Shown here in pieces: positions 22,675 through 28,253 of a DNA stretch of 28,253 nucleotides. Under the pieces are notes generated by a model. That model was not told the DNA's origin, searched no databases, and saw only the letters and a list, made by a program, of their open reading frames with translations. Position 1 is the first letter of the stretch; the number at the start of each line of letters is the position of its first letter. The stretch is taken from IMG/VR virus record IMGVR_UViG_3300028595_000052, positions 1-28,253 of that record, one strand, 5' to 3'. The position numbers were made by a program, and so were the translations under genes. The stretch comes from a virus.

Positions 22675-22920
22675 TTATTTTTCTATCCTTTCATTTAAAA
22701 CATCTTCTATTGTCCAACCATATCTATCTAATATTGCAAATAGTAATATCGTTACATCGCTTATTTTTAGTTTTAAGCCATTTTCTTTATAAATAGGTAT
22801 AAAGTGCTTACTTGCATCGCTAACAGCCGTTAGAAGTGAAAATATAAGGTTATGTGGCGTGTCTAACTTATCTTTACCATTGGTTTTTCTGTAAATAACT
22901 GCTTTTTGCACTTGATCCAT
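22675..22920 (-). CDS. Small hypothetical protein, faintly MazG-like
   Basis: An 81-residue helical protein with GAGG seven bases before ATG 22920. The C-terminal DVTILLFAILDRYGWTIEDV plus LNERIEK recalls the last helix pair of MazG-type nucleotide pyrophosphohydrolases (GDVLWYL...). The first half lacks the EExxE motif that would bind metal, so catalytic activity is doubtful. The gene lies beside the nucleotide cassette. It overlaps the previous ORF by 58 bases, an unusually long overlap. Unknown function; the MazG likeness is weak. Confidence 0.6.
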   Translation of the reverse strand: MDQVQKAVIYRKTNGKDKLDTPHNLIFSLLTAVSDASKHFIPIYKENGLKLKISDVTILLFAILDRYGWTIEDVLNERIEK

Positions 22921-23171
22921 TCCAAAACCTCCTCATATTCATCTTGTAATTCCATGTGTTGTTCCCAAATCAAATCAAGAAAATCTTCATTATAATTTAT
23001 TTGATACAATTTTGTTTTTCGTTCTCTAACTGTTCCTTTTTTTAGCGCTTCAACAATTGTCATTAAATTTTTTTCAAAATTTTTATCTTCTTTTTTGTGG
23101 TTATAGTATGTGAATTTTGATATTCCTAAAAATTCAGTTGCTAACGCTAACATTTCGTTTCTTTTTGACAT
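22863..23171 (-). CDS. Putative helix-turn-helix protein
   Basis: A 102-residue protein. The N-terminal SKRNEMLALATEFLGISKFT then YYNHKKED looks like a helix-turn-helix with a recognition helix at about 17-27. The middle (KKGTVRERKTKLYQ) is basic, and the C-terminal half is acidic and helical. AAGGAG lies just before ATG 23171. The last 19 residues overlap the next gene in another frame. It could be a regulator or a replication accessory protein. No family is certain. Confidence 0.6.
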   Translation of the reverse strand: MSKRNEMLALATEFLGISKFTYYNHKKEDKNFEKNLMTIVEALKKGTVRERKTKLYQINYNEDFLDLIWEQHMELQDEYEEVLEWIKCKKQLFTEKPMVKIS

Positions 23172-23182
23172 AATCTTCTCCT

Positions 23183-23386
23183 TTAGAATGGTAAATCTTC
23201 ATCAACACTTAATATTATGTGTGCAGGAAGTTTTTTGTTGTATATTGGTCTTAAACTTTTGAATTCGCTTAATTCGTTTTTGTATAACATGTTATCGTAT
23301 AAACTTTTTAGATAGTGTTGCATTCTATCCATGTCACCACCAAATTCTTTTAAGCACCATTCTTGTATATCTCTGTAAACTTTCAT
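23183..23386 (-). CDS. Small protein ending in an SSB-like acidic tip (DEDLPF)
   Basis: A 67-residue protein beginning MKVYRDIQEWCLKEFGG with helical N-terminal 40 residues. Its last residues, SVDEDLPF, match the acidic-hydrophobic tip (DDDIPF) by which SSB recruits repair and replication partners. The phage's own SSB-like protein ends EDESIPF. GAGG is about six bases before ATG 23386. It follows the helicase-loader-like gene. The tip suggests that it docks onto, or competes for, SSB-binding proteins. The rest of the protein matches no family I know. Confidence 0.7.
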   Translation of the reverse strand: MKVYRDIQEWCLKEFGGDMDRMQHYLKSLYDNMLYKNELSEFKSLRPIYNKKLPAHIILSVDEDLPF

Positions 23387-23904
23387 TGTAACCTCTTGAT
23401 GTCTGTTAATTTGTTTACCACTGTGTTTGTTGCTAATTGTTTTTGATTCTTAATTCTTGTTTTTCCTGTGCTTGTATAAAAGTCCCTGTATTGCGATCTC
23501 ATTGTATTTATACTTTTTTGATCGCTTAAACCTAATTGCATAAAATATGTTTCTGTAACTATTTGTTTTTCTATGTCATTCATTTGTTCGTATGCATTTT
23601 TGTAATTATAAACCCCGTATTGTTGTATTAGTTTTATAATTCTATCAAAACTTGAGTATGCTTCATCTTGTGTTGTTTCTGCTGTCATTTGATTTAATAA
23701 ATCGGATACCGTTGGTGGAAATTGATTACCAAGCATCATGTAACTTCTAAAAGCGGATATAACATATTCAAATTCAATGTCTTGTAATATATCAAACCAT
23801 AACTGCATCAATATCTTCATTTGTTCAGGTGTTCTATCTTTTTTGAACATTGGATAAACTGCTGATATTGCTTCTGATAGTTTTAGCATGTCCTGTTTTA
23901 CCAT
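23383..23904 (-). CDS. Helicase-loader-like replication protein (G39P-type)
   Basis: A 173-residue protein. The N-terminal domain fits the SPP1 G39P/loader pattern: YPMFKKDRTPEQMKILMQLW (about 17-36), DIEFEYVISAFRSYM (42-56) and FPPTVSDLLNQM (62-73). Such proteins bring the host replicative helicase to the origin. The C-terminal region is helical and basic. It overlaps the initiator gene upstream, as initiator and loader genes usually do. No phage helicase or polymerase is encoded here, so the phage would depend on host DnaB/DnaC-type enzymes. N-terminal resemblance is good. Exact mechanism is inferred. Confidence 0.75.
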   Translation of the reverse strand: MVKQDMLKLSEAISAVYPMFKKDRTPEQMKILMQLWFDILQDIEFEYVISAFRSYMMLGNQFPPTVSDLLNQMTAETTQDEAYSSFDRIIKLIQQYGVYNYKNAYEQMNDIEKQIVTETYFMQLGLSDQKSINTMRSQYRDFYTSTGKTRIKNQKQLATNTVVNKLTDIKRLQ

Positions 23905-24536
23905 TCTAAATCACCTATACTATAATCGCTATTACTTTCTTTTTGGTTTAAATAACTTTCAAATTTAGTTCCAAACAAAGTTTCAGGTCTTAGATATTTA
24001 ACCATGTCATTGTTTCCCCACTCATTATACTTTTTATCAATTACAGTTATAAAGTCTTCATAAGTAAAACCTTCATTCAATCTTGCTTCAATCTTTTCTC
24101 TTGTTTTAGGAGTTGTGTATTTATATTTTCCGTCTATTGTTTTGTTTAGATACAATACAATGTTTTTAATAATATCTTTATCTTTATCTTTATCTTTATC
24201 TTTATCCTTATCTTTATCTTTATCCTTATCCGCTTGTTTCGCTAGCATTTGCTTGCGTTCGCTACCGTTCGCTACCGTTTGCTTACTTTTGTTTGAACCG
24301 CCTTTTGATCCGTTAATAGCGTTGATTTCACAACGTTTTTTGTATTTGTTGAGATCTCTTTCAAACTGATTTCTAATTATTTTGAACAACATATTAGCAC
24401 CTGGGTCAATGTCTATTTCTGTTCTATCATGAACATATGCAAACAATGCTTTTATCAATTTACCTGCTTGTTCATCGGATAGATCATCAAATAATTCTCT
24501 CCATTCTTTGTATAAAACAAAGTTGTTTTTTTCCAT
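23898..24536 (-). CDS. Phage replication initiator (DnaD-like, DUF6291 N-terminus)
   Basis: A 212-residue protein in two domains joined by a linker. Residues about 1-80 carry a DUF6291-like winged-helix pattern (YKEWRELFDDLSDEQAGKLI, then FAYVHD), followed by KYKKRCEINAINGSKGGSNK, a hallmark of the family. The linker (about 85-122) is Gln/Lys/Asp-rich with ten alternating Asp-Lys units. The C-terminal domain (about 125-205) holds TREKIEARLNEGFTYEDF and KYLRPETLFGTKFESYLN, the conserved phage replisome C-terminus. It probably binds the origin within its own gene. The ATG at 24536 has an AGGAGG site upstream. Confidence 0.85.
   Translation of the reverse strand: MEKNNFVLYKEWRELFDDLSDEQAGKLIKALFAYVHDRTEIDIDPGANMLFKIIRNQFERDLNKYKKRCEINAINGSKGGSNKSKQTVANGSERKQMLAKQADKDKDKDKDKDKDKDKDKDIIKNIVLYLNKTIDGKYKYTTPKTREKIEARLNEGFTYEDFITVIDKKYNEWGNNDMVKYLRPETLFGTKFESYLNQKESNSDYSIGDLEW
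24174..24289 (-). other. Candidate origin of replication: iterons plus AT-rich repeats inside the initiator gene
   Basis: Five tandem 10-base units at 24240-24289 (plus strand consensus YGCTNNCGTT; two are identical CGCTACCGTT at 24260-24279) lie beside a 57-base AT-rich tract of six-base units (GATAAA/GATAAG on the minus strand, 24174-24230). The 10-base period is not a multiple of three, so the repeat is at DNA level, not protein level. An iteron block next to an AT-rich unwinding tract inside an initiator gene's linker is the arrangement of lambda ori within O. It is an inference, but the layout is striking. Confidence 0.55.
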
Positions 24537-24559
24537 TTCTAACCACCTCCTTTTAAGTG

Positions 24560-24901
24560 TTAGTAAGGCAAAATATTTATCTCTACACCTATCTTATCAT
24601 CAACTGTGAAATTGTCAATAAAACCTTTGATATTTTTGAAGTTGTCATTTTGTATCGCTTCTGCTTTTATCATTCCGTCTAATATAAACTTTTTAGCGAA
24701 TGCTACATTGTCTGGATCTAACCTAGCACTTCTCATGTGCCAAATAAATTCAATAATGCATGGAGTATCAAACTTCATACCCTTAAAAAATAATTCGCTA
24801 ACTTTAGTTTCTTTTTTCTTAATTGATGCAGCAGCAAACCTATTTGCTCGTTCTTTGTTGATGTATTCATTCAATGTTACAAAATCGTGTTTTATAAACA
24901 T
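24560..24901 (-). CDS. rusA: RusA-family Holliday junction resolvase
   Basis: A 113-residue endonuclease. The RusA motif is clear: LDPDN (Asp62 and Asp64), KK (Lys70/71), LDGM (74-77) and NDN (Asp86), matching the catalytic Asp70, Asp72 and Asp91 of the E. coli protein in order. It cuts four-way junctions left by recombination and replication. The ATG overlaps the stop of the SSB-like gene (TAATG). With ERF, exonuclease and SSB it completes a recombination set. Confidence 0.88.
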   Translation of the reverse strand: MFIKHDFVTLNEYINKERANRFAAASIKKKETKVSELFFKGMKFDTPCIIEFIWHMRSARLDPDNVAFAKKFILDGMIKAEAIQNDNFKNIKGFIDNFTVDDKIGVEINILPY

Positions 24902-25188
24902 TAGAACGGTATACTCTCATCTTCTAAAAATACTTTTGTTTGTGTGTCAAGATATTTCCATTCCAATACTTGAATTGTTACATTTACAATATTATCTTTT
25001 TTCCAATAAGTTGTAAACCCACTAATTTCAATTTTACTTTTATGTTCTGGTACTTCACCTTTGAATCTAGCAATCCAACTTTTATTAGTCCATTCATTGT
25101 CTATGTTTTTTGAACCATCACTAATCGTGTACCACTCTTTACCATTTTTTTCATTCTTAAATACTGTAACTTTACCTTTAATGTCCAT
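24901..25188 (-). CDS. ssb: Single-stranded DNA-binding (SSB-like) protein
   Basis: A 95-residue protein with an OB-fold-like beta pattern (MDIKGKVTVF, EWYTISDG, SWIARFKG, KIEISGFTTYW, VNVTIQVLEW) and an acidic C-terminal tip EDESIPF like SSB's. It is shorter than bacterial SSB (about 110-180 residues). A strong AGGAGG lies just before ATG 25188. The order SSB, RusA, initiator fits a replication and recombination module. Confidence 0.8.
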   Translation of the reverse strand: MDIKGKVTVFKNEKNGKEWYTISDGSKNIDNEWTNKSWIARFKGEVPEHKSKIEISGFTTYWKKDNIVNVTIQVLEWKYLDTQTKVFLEDESIPF

Positions 25189-25264
25189 ATTGCCTCCTAT
25201 TATGCGTTTTAAGCATGTTATTTTCGCCTCTAACGGCTTTCATTTTGTTTTTGGTATAATAACA

Positions 25265-25843
25265 CTAAAAATCTCTATAAGGCCTTAAACCTGATTTTTC
25301 AATGAATCTTTTTGATCTGTTTTCAAACATTGTTTTATATATTTTTAATGTGGAATGTTCTACACCGTATTTCTGTTTTATATTTTCGTATGTCATTCTA
25401 CCACTGTACCACATAAACAAACAATGCATTTTCAAATCACCACGAACTACATATTCGTACATTTCTTTTTCTGTTTCTTCTAAAACTACATCTAATTCAA
25501 TTTCGGGATCTACCTTTAGTTGCATTTCAAGTTGATCGCCTTTTGATGTTTCGAATTCTAACGATGCTAAATTTTCATTTATTTTTCTTTTAAGATATTG
25601 TCTTAAGTGTATTTCTCTGTGCCAACTGTTTTTAATTGCTGTGTATGCATATGTACTAAAAGCATAACCTTTTGATGAATCATACTTTTGTGCTGCTCTC
25701 CATAGTCCATCTAACCCTATTTGTATGATGTCGCTTGGATCAACATTGTTTATAACTAATCTTGGCTTATAATAATTATAATAAGCATCATAGACAAGTT
25801 TTACATTATCGTAAAATAATTTTTTCGGTGATAATTCTTCCAT
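25265..25843 (-). CDS. Phage sigma-70-family factor
   Basis: A 192-residue protein from ATG 25843 (a TTG at 25852 is possible; both overlap the previous gene). Residues about 35-77 are a clear sigma region 2: DPSDIIQIGLDGLWRAAQKY, then SSKGYAFSTYAYTAIKNSW. Residues about 150-185 hold a region-4-like helix-turn-helix (MTYENIKQKYGVEHSTLKIY). There is no region 1 or 3, so it resembles short sigma factors or phage sigma-like regulators. It could redirect host RNA polymerase to late genes. Its place in the early block suits this. The target promoters are not known. Confidence 0.8.
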   Translation of the reverse strand: MEELSPKKLFYDNVKLVYDAYYNYYKPRLVINNVDPSDIIQIGLDGLWRAAQKYDSSKGYAFSTYAYTAIKNSWHREIHLRQYLKRKINENLASLEFETSKGDQLEMQLKVDPEIELDVVLEETEKEMYEYVVRGDLKMHCLFMWYSGRMTYENIKQKYGVEHSTLKIYKTMFENRSKRFIEKSGLRPYRDF

Positions 25844-26933
25844 TTTTTCCAAACTTTTCTAGCAAAACAGCAGGGTTAGAAGATAACATCAAGTTCTTTT
25901 CATAATTAGTAATCGTTGGCTTACAACTTGGTACAGCGGTGTAATCTGTATCGTAATTTTTTCTTGCGTGTAATACTTCGTTTAAGTAATGATGAATGTG
26001 TCCAAAATAGAAGTAATCAATATCAATTCTTCTATCTGCCATTTTCTTTTCAATATAAGATGATGCTTTTCTCATATTATGCCCATGTTCTAAATAGAAA
26101 TTGAAACCGTTTATATTTACAAATAGTTCATCATCAAAATATAAATCTACATTTGGATTATTTTCTAAACCAACACTTAATACAGCAGTTAGAAACTGTA
26201 ATAAATCTTCTTGTTGCATTTCATTTCTTCCTGTTTGTAATATTCTTGTTTGTGTATGATTGCTTGATTGCACTTGATAAATATGCAAAATCATTTTTTG
26301 GCTTAATTTTTGTAAGAAATGTAAGTAGTGAACAGCGTATTCTCGCATTTGTTCAACTGCGCCTAACTTTGAATCCATTGCTGCGCTAACTCTGAGTAAT
26401 CCTTCTGTTTCGTCGCCCAAACCGAATATATATAACTCTGGTAGGTTTCTTTCAATAATAATGTTATACAAACGATTGAAATGTTCTTTTAGATCAAAGT
26501 TACCGTCGTAATGTAAATCAGCATGAGATAATAACCACCATTCTCCTTGTTGTATAGGTTGTTTAGTGTATAACTTAACTTCATTTTGAATAGGAATATA
26601 ATCATATTCAGGAAAATCAATATCTTTGATAACATCTTCAATCAAATCTTTAAGAGCATATTCTCTTGTTGTTTTGTTTATTAATTGCCTTTGTAATATT
26701 ACTTTTTTTCGTTTTGTTTCTATATCTAATTCTTTTCTTGCTAATAATTCGAGATCATCATCGACTGTGAAGTTTGAATGTAAACCGTCTTTATAACTTA
26801 CATATCTTTTTCTAAATGTCGATTCATCATAATCTGTTCCAAAATATTCATTGCAAATATTTGCCTTATCTTTATAATTCAAATGTTCGTTTGCACGATA
26901 TATTTCGTAAATTTTTTTGTTATCTAATTTCAT
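25806..26933 (-). CDS. Metallophosphoesterase with N-terminal helix-turn-helix region
   Basis: A 375-residue protein. The calcineurin-like metal motifs are at HADLHYD (Asp139, His141), LGDETEG (Asp174), SSNHTQTR (Asn225, His226), EHGH (His283, His285) and GHIHH (His312, His314). The N-terminal about 60 residues (YKDKANICNEYFGTDYDEST) look like a helix-turn-helix. The ATG at 26933 follows GAGG. Related phage enzymes act as nucleases or phosphatases in DNA metabolism. The substrate here is not clear. It overlaps the sigma gene by about 38 bases. Confidence 0.85.
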   Translation of the reverse strand: MKLDNKKIYEIYRANEHLNYKDKANICNEYFGTDYDESTFRKRYVSYKDGLHSNFTVDDDLELLARKELDIETKRKKVILQRQLINKTTREYALKDLIEDVIKDIDFPEYDYIPIQNEVKLYTKQPIQQGEWWLLSHADLHYDGNFDLKEHFNRLYNIIIERNLPELYIFGLGDETEGLLRVSAAMDSKLGAVEQMREYAVHYLHFLQKLSQKMILHIYQVQSSNHTQTRILQTGRNEMQQEDLLQFLTAVLSVGLENNPNVDLYFDDELFVNINGFNFYLEHGHNMRKASSYIEKKMADRRIDIDYFYFGHIHHYLNEVLHARKNYDTDYTAVPSCKPTITNYEKNLMLSSNPAVLLEKFGKNGRIITEKIILR

Positions 26934-27229
26934 TCTTCTTCCTCTTTGTCTTGATACAATTTTCCTTGAACTGTTTGACTACCTTGATATAAGTCACCTT
27001 GAACTGTTTGCCCGTTTTGAAACAAATCTCCTTGAATTTGATTTCCTTGTTGTCGCAAATCACCTTTAACTCGTTGCCAACTCTGATATAAATTGCCTTT
27101 TACTATCATGTTAGACATTAAAATATTACCGTCAAAGTCACTAAAATCTAAACTATTTAAATTTAAATCCCCATATTCATTAATACAATTTTCTAAGATC
27201 CAGTCTTTTATTTCTTGCTTTGTTTTCAT
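26930..27229 (-). CDS. Small protein with tandem 11-residue repeats
   Basis: A 99-residue protein starting MKTKQEIKDWI at ATG 27229 (GGAGG seven bases upstream), preferred to an earlier start inside the HNH gene. Residues about 50-95 are five near-perfect 11-residue repeats (V-K/Q-G-D-L-Y-Q-x-x-Q-T), ending in EEEE. The repeat should form a small beta-solenoid, comparable to pentapeptide-repeat proteins, some of which mimic DNA. No exact family is recognised. It overlaps the metallophosphoesterase start by four bases. Confidence 0.75.
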   Translation of the reverse strand: MKTKQEIKDWILENCINEYGDLNLNSLDFSDFDGNILMSNMIVKGNLYQSWQRVKGDLRQQGNQIQGDLFQNGQTVQGDLYQGSQTVQGKLYQDKEEEE

Positions 27230-27525
27230 TGTTCTTCCTCCATATTTGAATAAACACATTTGTCAGGTTTTATGTATTCAGGTAGATCTAAATTGTAAAT
27301 CTTGTTTACATGTTTAACTAATATCGGTGTCCAATGTTTAGTGTTCTTGTGAACCATGAAATGACATTGTGAGCATAGTCTAATGATATTGCCTTTATAA
27401 GTCTTGCGACCATTTGCTCCGTGTCTTATATGGTGAATATGCAAGTTGTGCGGTGTTCCGCATATTTGACAATAAGGCATATCTTCAGCACATTCTTTAT
27501 AAACTTTTCTATCTTCTTTATTCAC
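27226..27525 (-). CDS. HNH endonuclease
   Basis: A 99-residue HNH nuclease: YCQICG (Cys19, Cys22), HIHHIRHG (His31/His32), NIIRLCSQCH (Asn46, Cys51, Cys54, His55) and His59. The four Cys bind structural zinc. It starts at GTG 27525 with GGGGA four bases upstream. Some phages have HNH proteins beside terminase to help packaging; this one sits among early genes, so a role in recombination, host-DNA cutting or homing is as likely. Confidence 0.88.
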   Translation of the reverse strand: MNKEDRKVYKECAEDMPYCQICGTPHNLHIHHIRHGANGRKTYKGNIIRLCSQCHFMVHKNTKHWTPILVKHVNKIYNLDLPEYIKPDKCVYSNMEEEQ

Positions 27526-27847
27526 GATGTCCCCACTCTCTTTGTAGTTGCGCTTCCATGATTCGTATTTGCAACTTTAGTACATTGATTGCTTCTTTAT
27601 TTGCTTGATATACCGTTTCCGCTACATCTCTTAAAAAACGCTTTTCAGCAACTTCTGGAACACCATAAATCGTTTTGTCAATCATACCAATAGCCATTCC
27701 TGAATCTCTTGCTTTCAATGCTTCTTGTCTTAATAAAACTTTATATTCTTTTTCTGCTTTCGCATACTCTGTTCCTGTTTCTCTTAATTTTCTGAGTGAT
27801 GTATTTAACTGCTCCGTTGCACTTTGGATATTATTTACTAAATCCAT
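27518..27847 (-). CDS. Small helical early protein
   Basis: A 109-residue protein, nearly all helical, with coiled-coil heptads at both ends (SATEQLNTSLRKLRET and KEAINVLKLQIRIMEAQLQR). AGGGTG is about five bases before ATG 27847. Proteins of this general shape are common in early regions of Firmicutes phages, without assigned function. It overlaps the HNH gene by eight bases. Confidence 0.65.
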   Translation of the reverse strand: MDLVNNIQSATEQLNTSLRKLRETGTEYAKAEKEYKVLLRQEALKARDSGMAIGMIDKTIYGVPEVAEKRFLRDVAETVYQANKEAINVLKLQIRIMEAQLQREWGHRE

Positions 27848-27856
27848 ATAATCACC

Positions 27857-28012
27857 CTAGGAAACAATTAGTTCTTCAATTTTGTATCGTTCTGTCATGT
27901 GTTGGTATTCTAGGTTCAACTTTTCACATAAATTTTCTGCTTGTTCTAATTCGTTGAATGCCATTACATTTCTATGAATATCTAAATAACTATATACTAC
28001 TAAATAAATCAT
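27857..28012 (-). CDS. Small early protein, next to the contig junction
   Basis: A 51-residue protein beginning MIYLVVYSYLDIHRNVMAFN, with GGAGG seven bases before ATG 28012. A beta strand followed by a helix (NELEQAENLCEKLNLEYQ) recalls small ferredoxin-like phage proteins that report on codes such as MYYVV.Y.Y. Such proteins are common and uncharacterised. Its stop lies ten bases before the next gene's ATG. Confidence 0.7.
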   Translation of the reverse strand: MIYLVVYSYLDIHRNVMAFNELEQAENLCEKLNLEYQHMTERYKIEELIVS

Positions 28013-28037
28013 CTTGAATCCTCCGTTGTTTTTTTTA

Positions 28038-28062
28038 GGTGGTTGTTTTATGTCTAACCACC
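28038..28062. promoter_or_regulatory. Seven-base-pair hairpin in the early leader
   Basis: GGTGGTT (28038-28044) and AACCACC (28056-28062) form a perfect stem with an 11-base loop. On the minus-strand RNA it is followed by an A-rich run, so it is not a terminator in that direction. It could be a protein-binding site or protect the RNA's 5' end. Confidence 0.4.
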
Positions 28063-28078
28063 AAAGACAAACGAGTTC

Positions 28079-28094
28079 GTTACAATAATGTAAC
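28079..28094. promoter_or_regulatory. Perfect 16-base palindrome, operator-like
   Basis: GTTACA and TGTAAC flank a four-base centre (plus strand GTTACAATAATGTAAC). The size and shape match an operator for a dimeric helix-turn-helix protein. It lies upstream of the first gene after the exonuclease, where early transcription could be controlled. No copies were noticed elsewhere. Confidence 0.35.
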
Positions 28095-28110
28095 TAAAAT
28101 AAATTTTTAC

Positions 28111-28253
28111 TTATATTTTTTTACTCTGCAAACCCATTGTTCTCGCTCGTTGCAGTGAGCAAATTTTTATATTCAATCAGTTTCTTATTGAAACCGTTGA
28201 AGTCTGGATCAATTTCATGGTATTCATATTTACCATTTTTTTTAATCCATATA
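28111..28253. repeat. Terminal direct repeat, right copy
   Basis: Repeats positions 1-143 with three substitutions (28237, 28244, 28246). In the minus-strand nuclease frame two codons change: CTA to ATT (Leu to Ile) and GAT to AAT (Asp to Asn). The frame stays open. It indicates joined ends with strain variation in the source population. Confidence 0.9.
28121..28253 (-). CDS. PD-(D/E)XK exonuclease, partial second copy (3' end only)
   Basis: The 3' end of the same exonuclease gene as at 11-610, cut by the window edge. The codons read IWIKKNGKYEYHE where the other copy has IWLKKDGKYEYHE. The stop is at 28121-28123. If the ends join, this is the same gene rather than a second one. Confidence 0.8.
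   Translation of the reverse strand, partial: IWIKKNGKYEYHEIDPDFNGFNKKLIEYKNLLTATSENNGFAE

Larger units (their letters stand above)
28013..28110 (-). promoter_or_regulatory. Leader of the small early genes with palindromes
   Basis: No gene. On the minus strand it carries the palindrome at 28079-28094, the hairpin at 28038-28062, an A-rich run and the ribosome-binding site of the next gene. With position 1 joined on, the spacer between the exonuclease stop and the next start is about 108 bases, one of the longest in the early block. I see no promoter with two good boxes. Confidence 0.4.

Noticed and set aside
22675-22920. Active MazG nucleotide pyrophosphohydrolase
   Set aside because: Only the last helix resembles the family and the metal-binding EExxE motif is missing.
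24174-24230. CRISPR array
   Set aside because: Six-base uniform repeats without spacers; a coding microsatellite within the initiator gene.
24115-24369. Plus-strand ORF with a long Ser-Leu repeat
   Set aside because: It is the antisense of the Asp-Lys linker of the initiator gene.
25189-25264. Small ORF (about 20 codons) between the sigma and SSB genes
   Set aside because: It has no ribosome-binding site and runs through the SSB gene's own AGGAGG site and start codon in another frame.
27226-27525. Homing endonuclease within an intron
   Set aside because: The HNH gene is a normal member of the operon with coupled starts and no split neighbouring gene.

Overview
The window looks like one complete small tailed-phage genome, probably about 28,110 bp and circular or circularly permuted. 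The first 143 bases recur at the end (28111-28253) with three mismatches. DNA is AT-rich, ribosome-binding sites are strong AGGAGG-type, and TGA is a stop codon (TGG for Trp). This suggests a low-GC host of the Bacillota/Mycoplasmatota kind, but no gene names the host. Every supported gene lies on the minus strand, so transcription runs from high to low coordinates. I see no integrase, repressor, DNA polymerase, replicative helicase or tRNA gene.

Early/replication block: read in the direction of transcription, this starts at a good promoter at 2015-2043 and ends at about 20062. It crosses the joined ends of the window. It holds small early genes and a zinc-ribbon protein (1143-1975), an ERF-type annealing protein with a PD-(D/E)XK exonuclease (11-1133), small early genes with an HNH nuclease and an 11-residue-repeat protein (26930-28012), and a metallophosphoesterase and a sigma-70-like factor (25265-26933). 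It continues with an SSB-like protein and a RusA-type resolvase (24560-25188), a replication initiator whose gene carries an iteron plus AT-rich repeat array resembling an origin, and a helicase-loader-like protein (23383-24536). After several small genes comes a tightly overlapping nucleotide cassette: dUTPase, deoxynucleotide kinase and a thymidylate-synthase-fold enzyme that looks like dCMP hydroxymethylase (20925-22509). A membrane protein and a weak terminator close the block.

Late/virion block: from about 20050 down to a strong terminator at 2085-2112. After a leader of about 180 bases come a gene with an apparent frameshift, a small hypothetical, a DUF502 membrane protein and two 49-residue proteins. 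These are followed by small and large terminase, portal, a KTSC-domain protein, scaffold, HK97-type capsid and four connector/tail genes. Next are a 148-residue protein in the place usually held by the tape measure, a 1185-residue tail hub with fibronectin-like domains, a 939-residue fibre, a 395-residue FG-GAP propeller protein, and three small proteins, two of them membrane-associated.

The main points of interest are possible cytosine hypermodification, a lambda-O-style origin inside the initiator gene, no recognisable tape measure and no recognisable endolysin, a phage-borne DUF502 protein, a 67-residue protein ending in an SSB-like C-terminal tip, and two genes whose reading frames only join by skipping one A in an A7 run.
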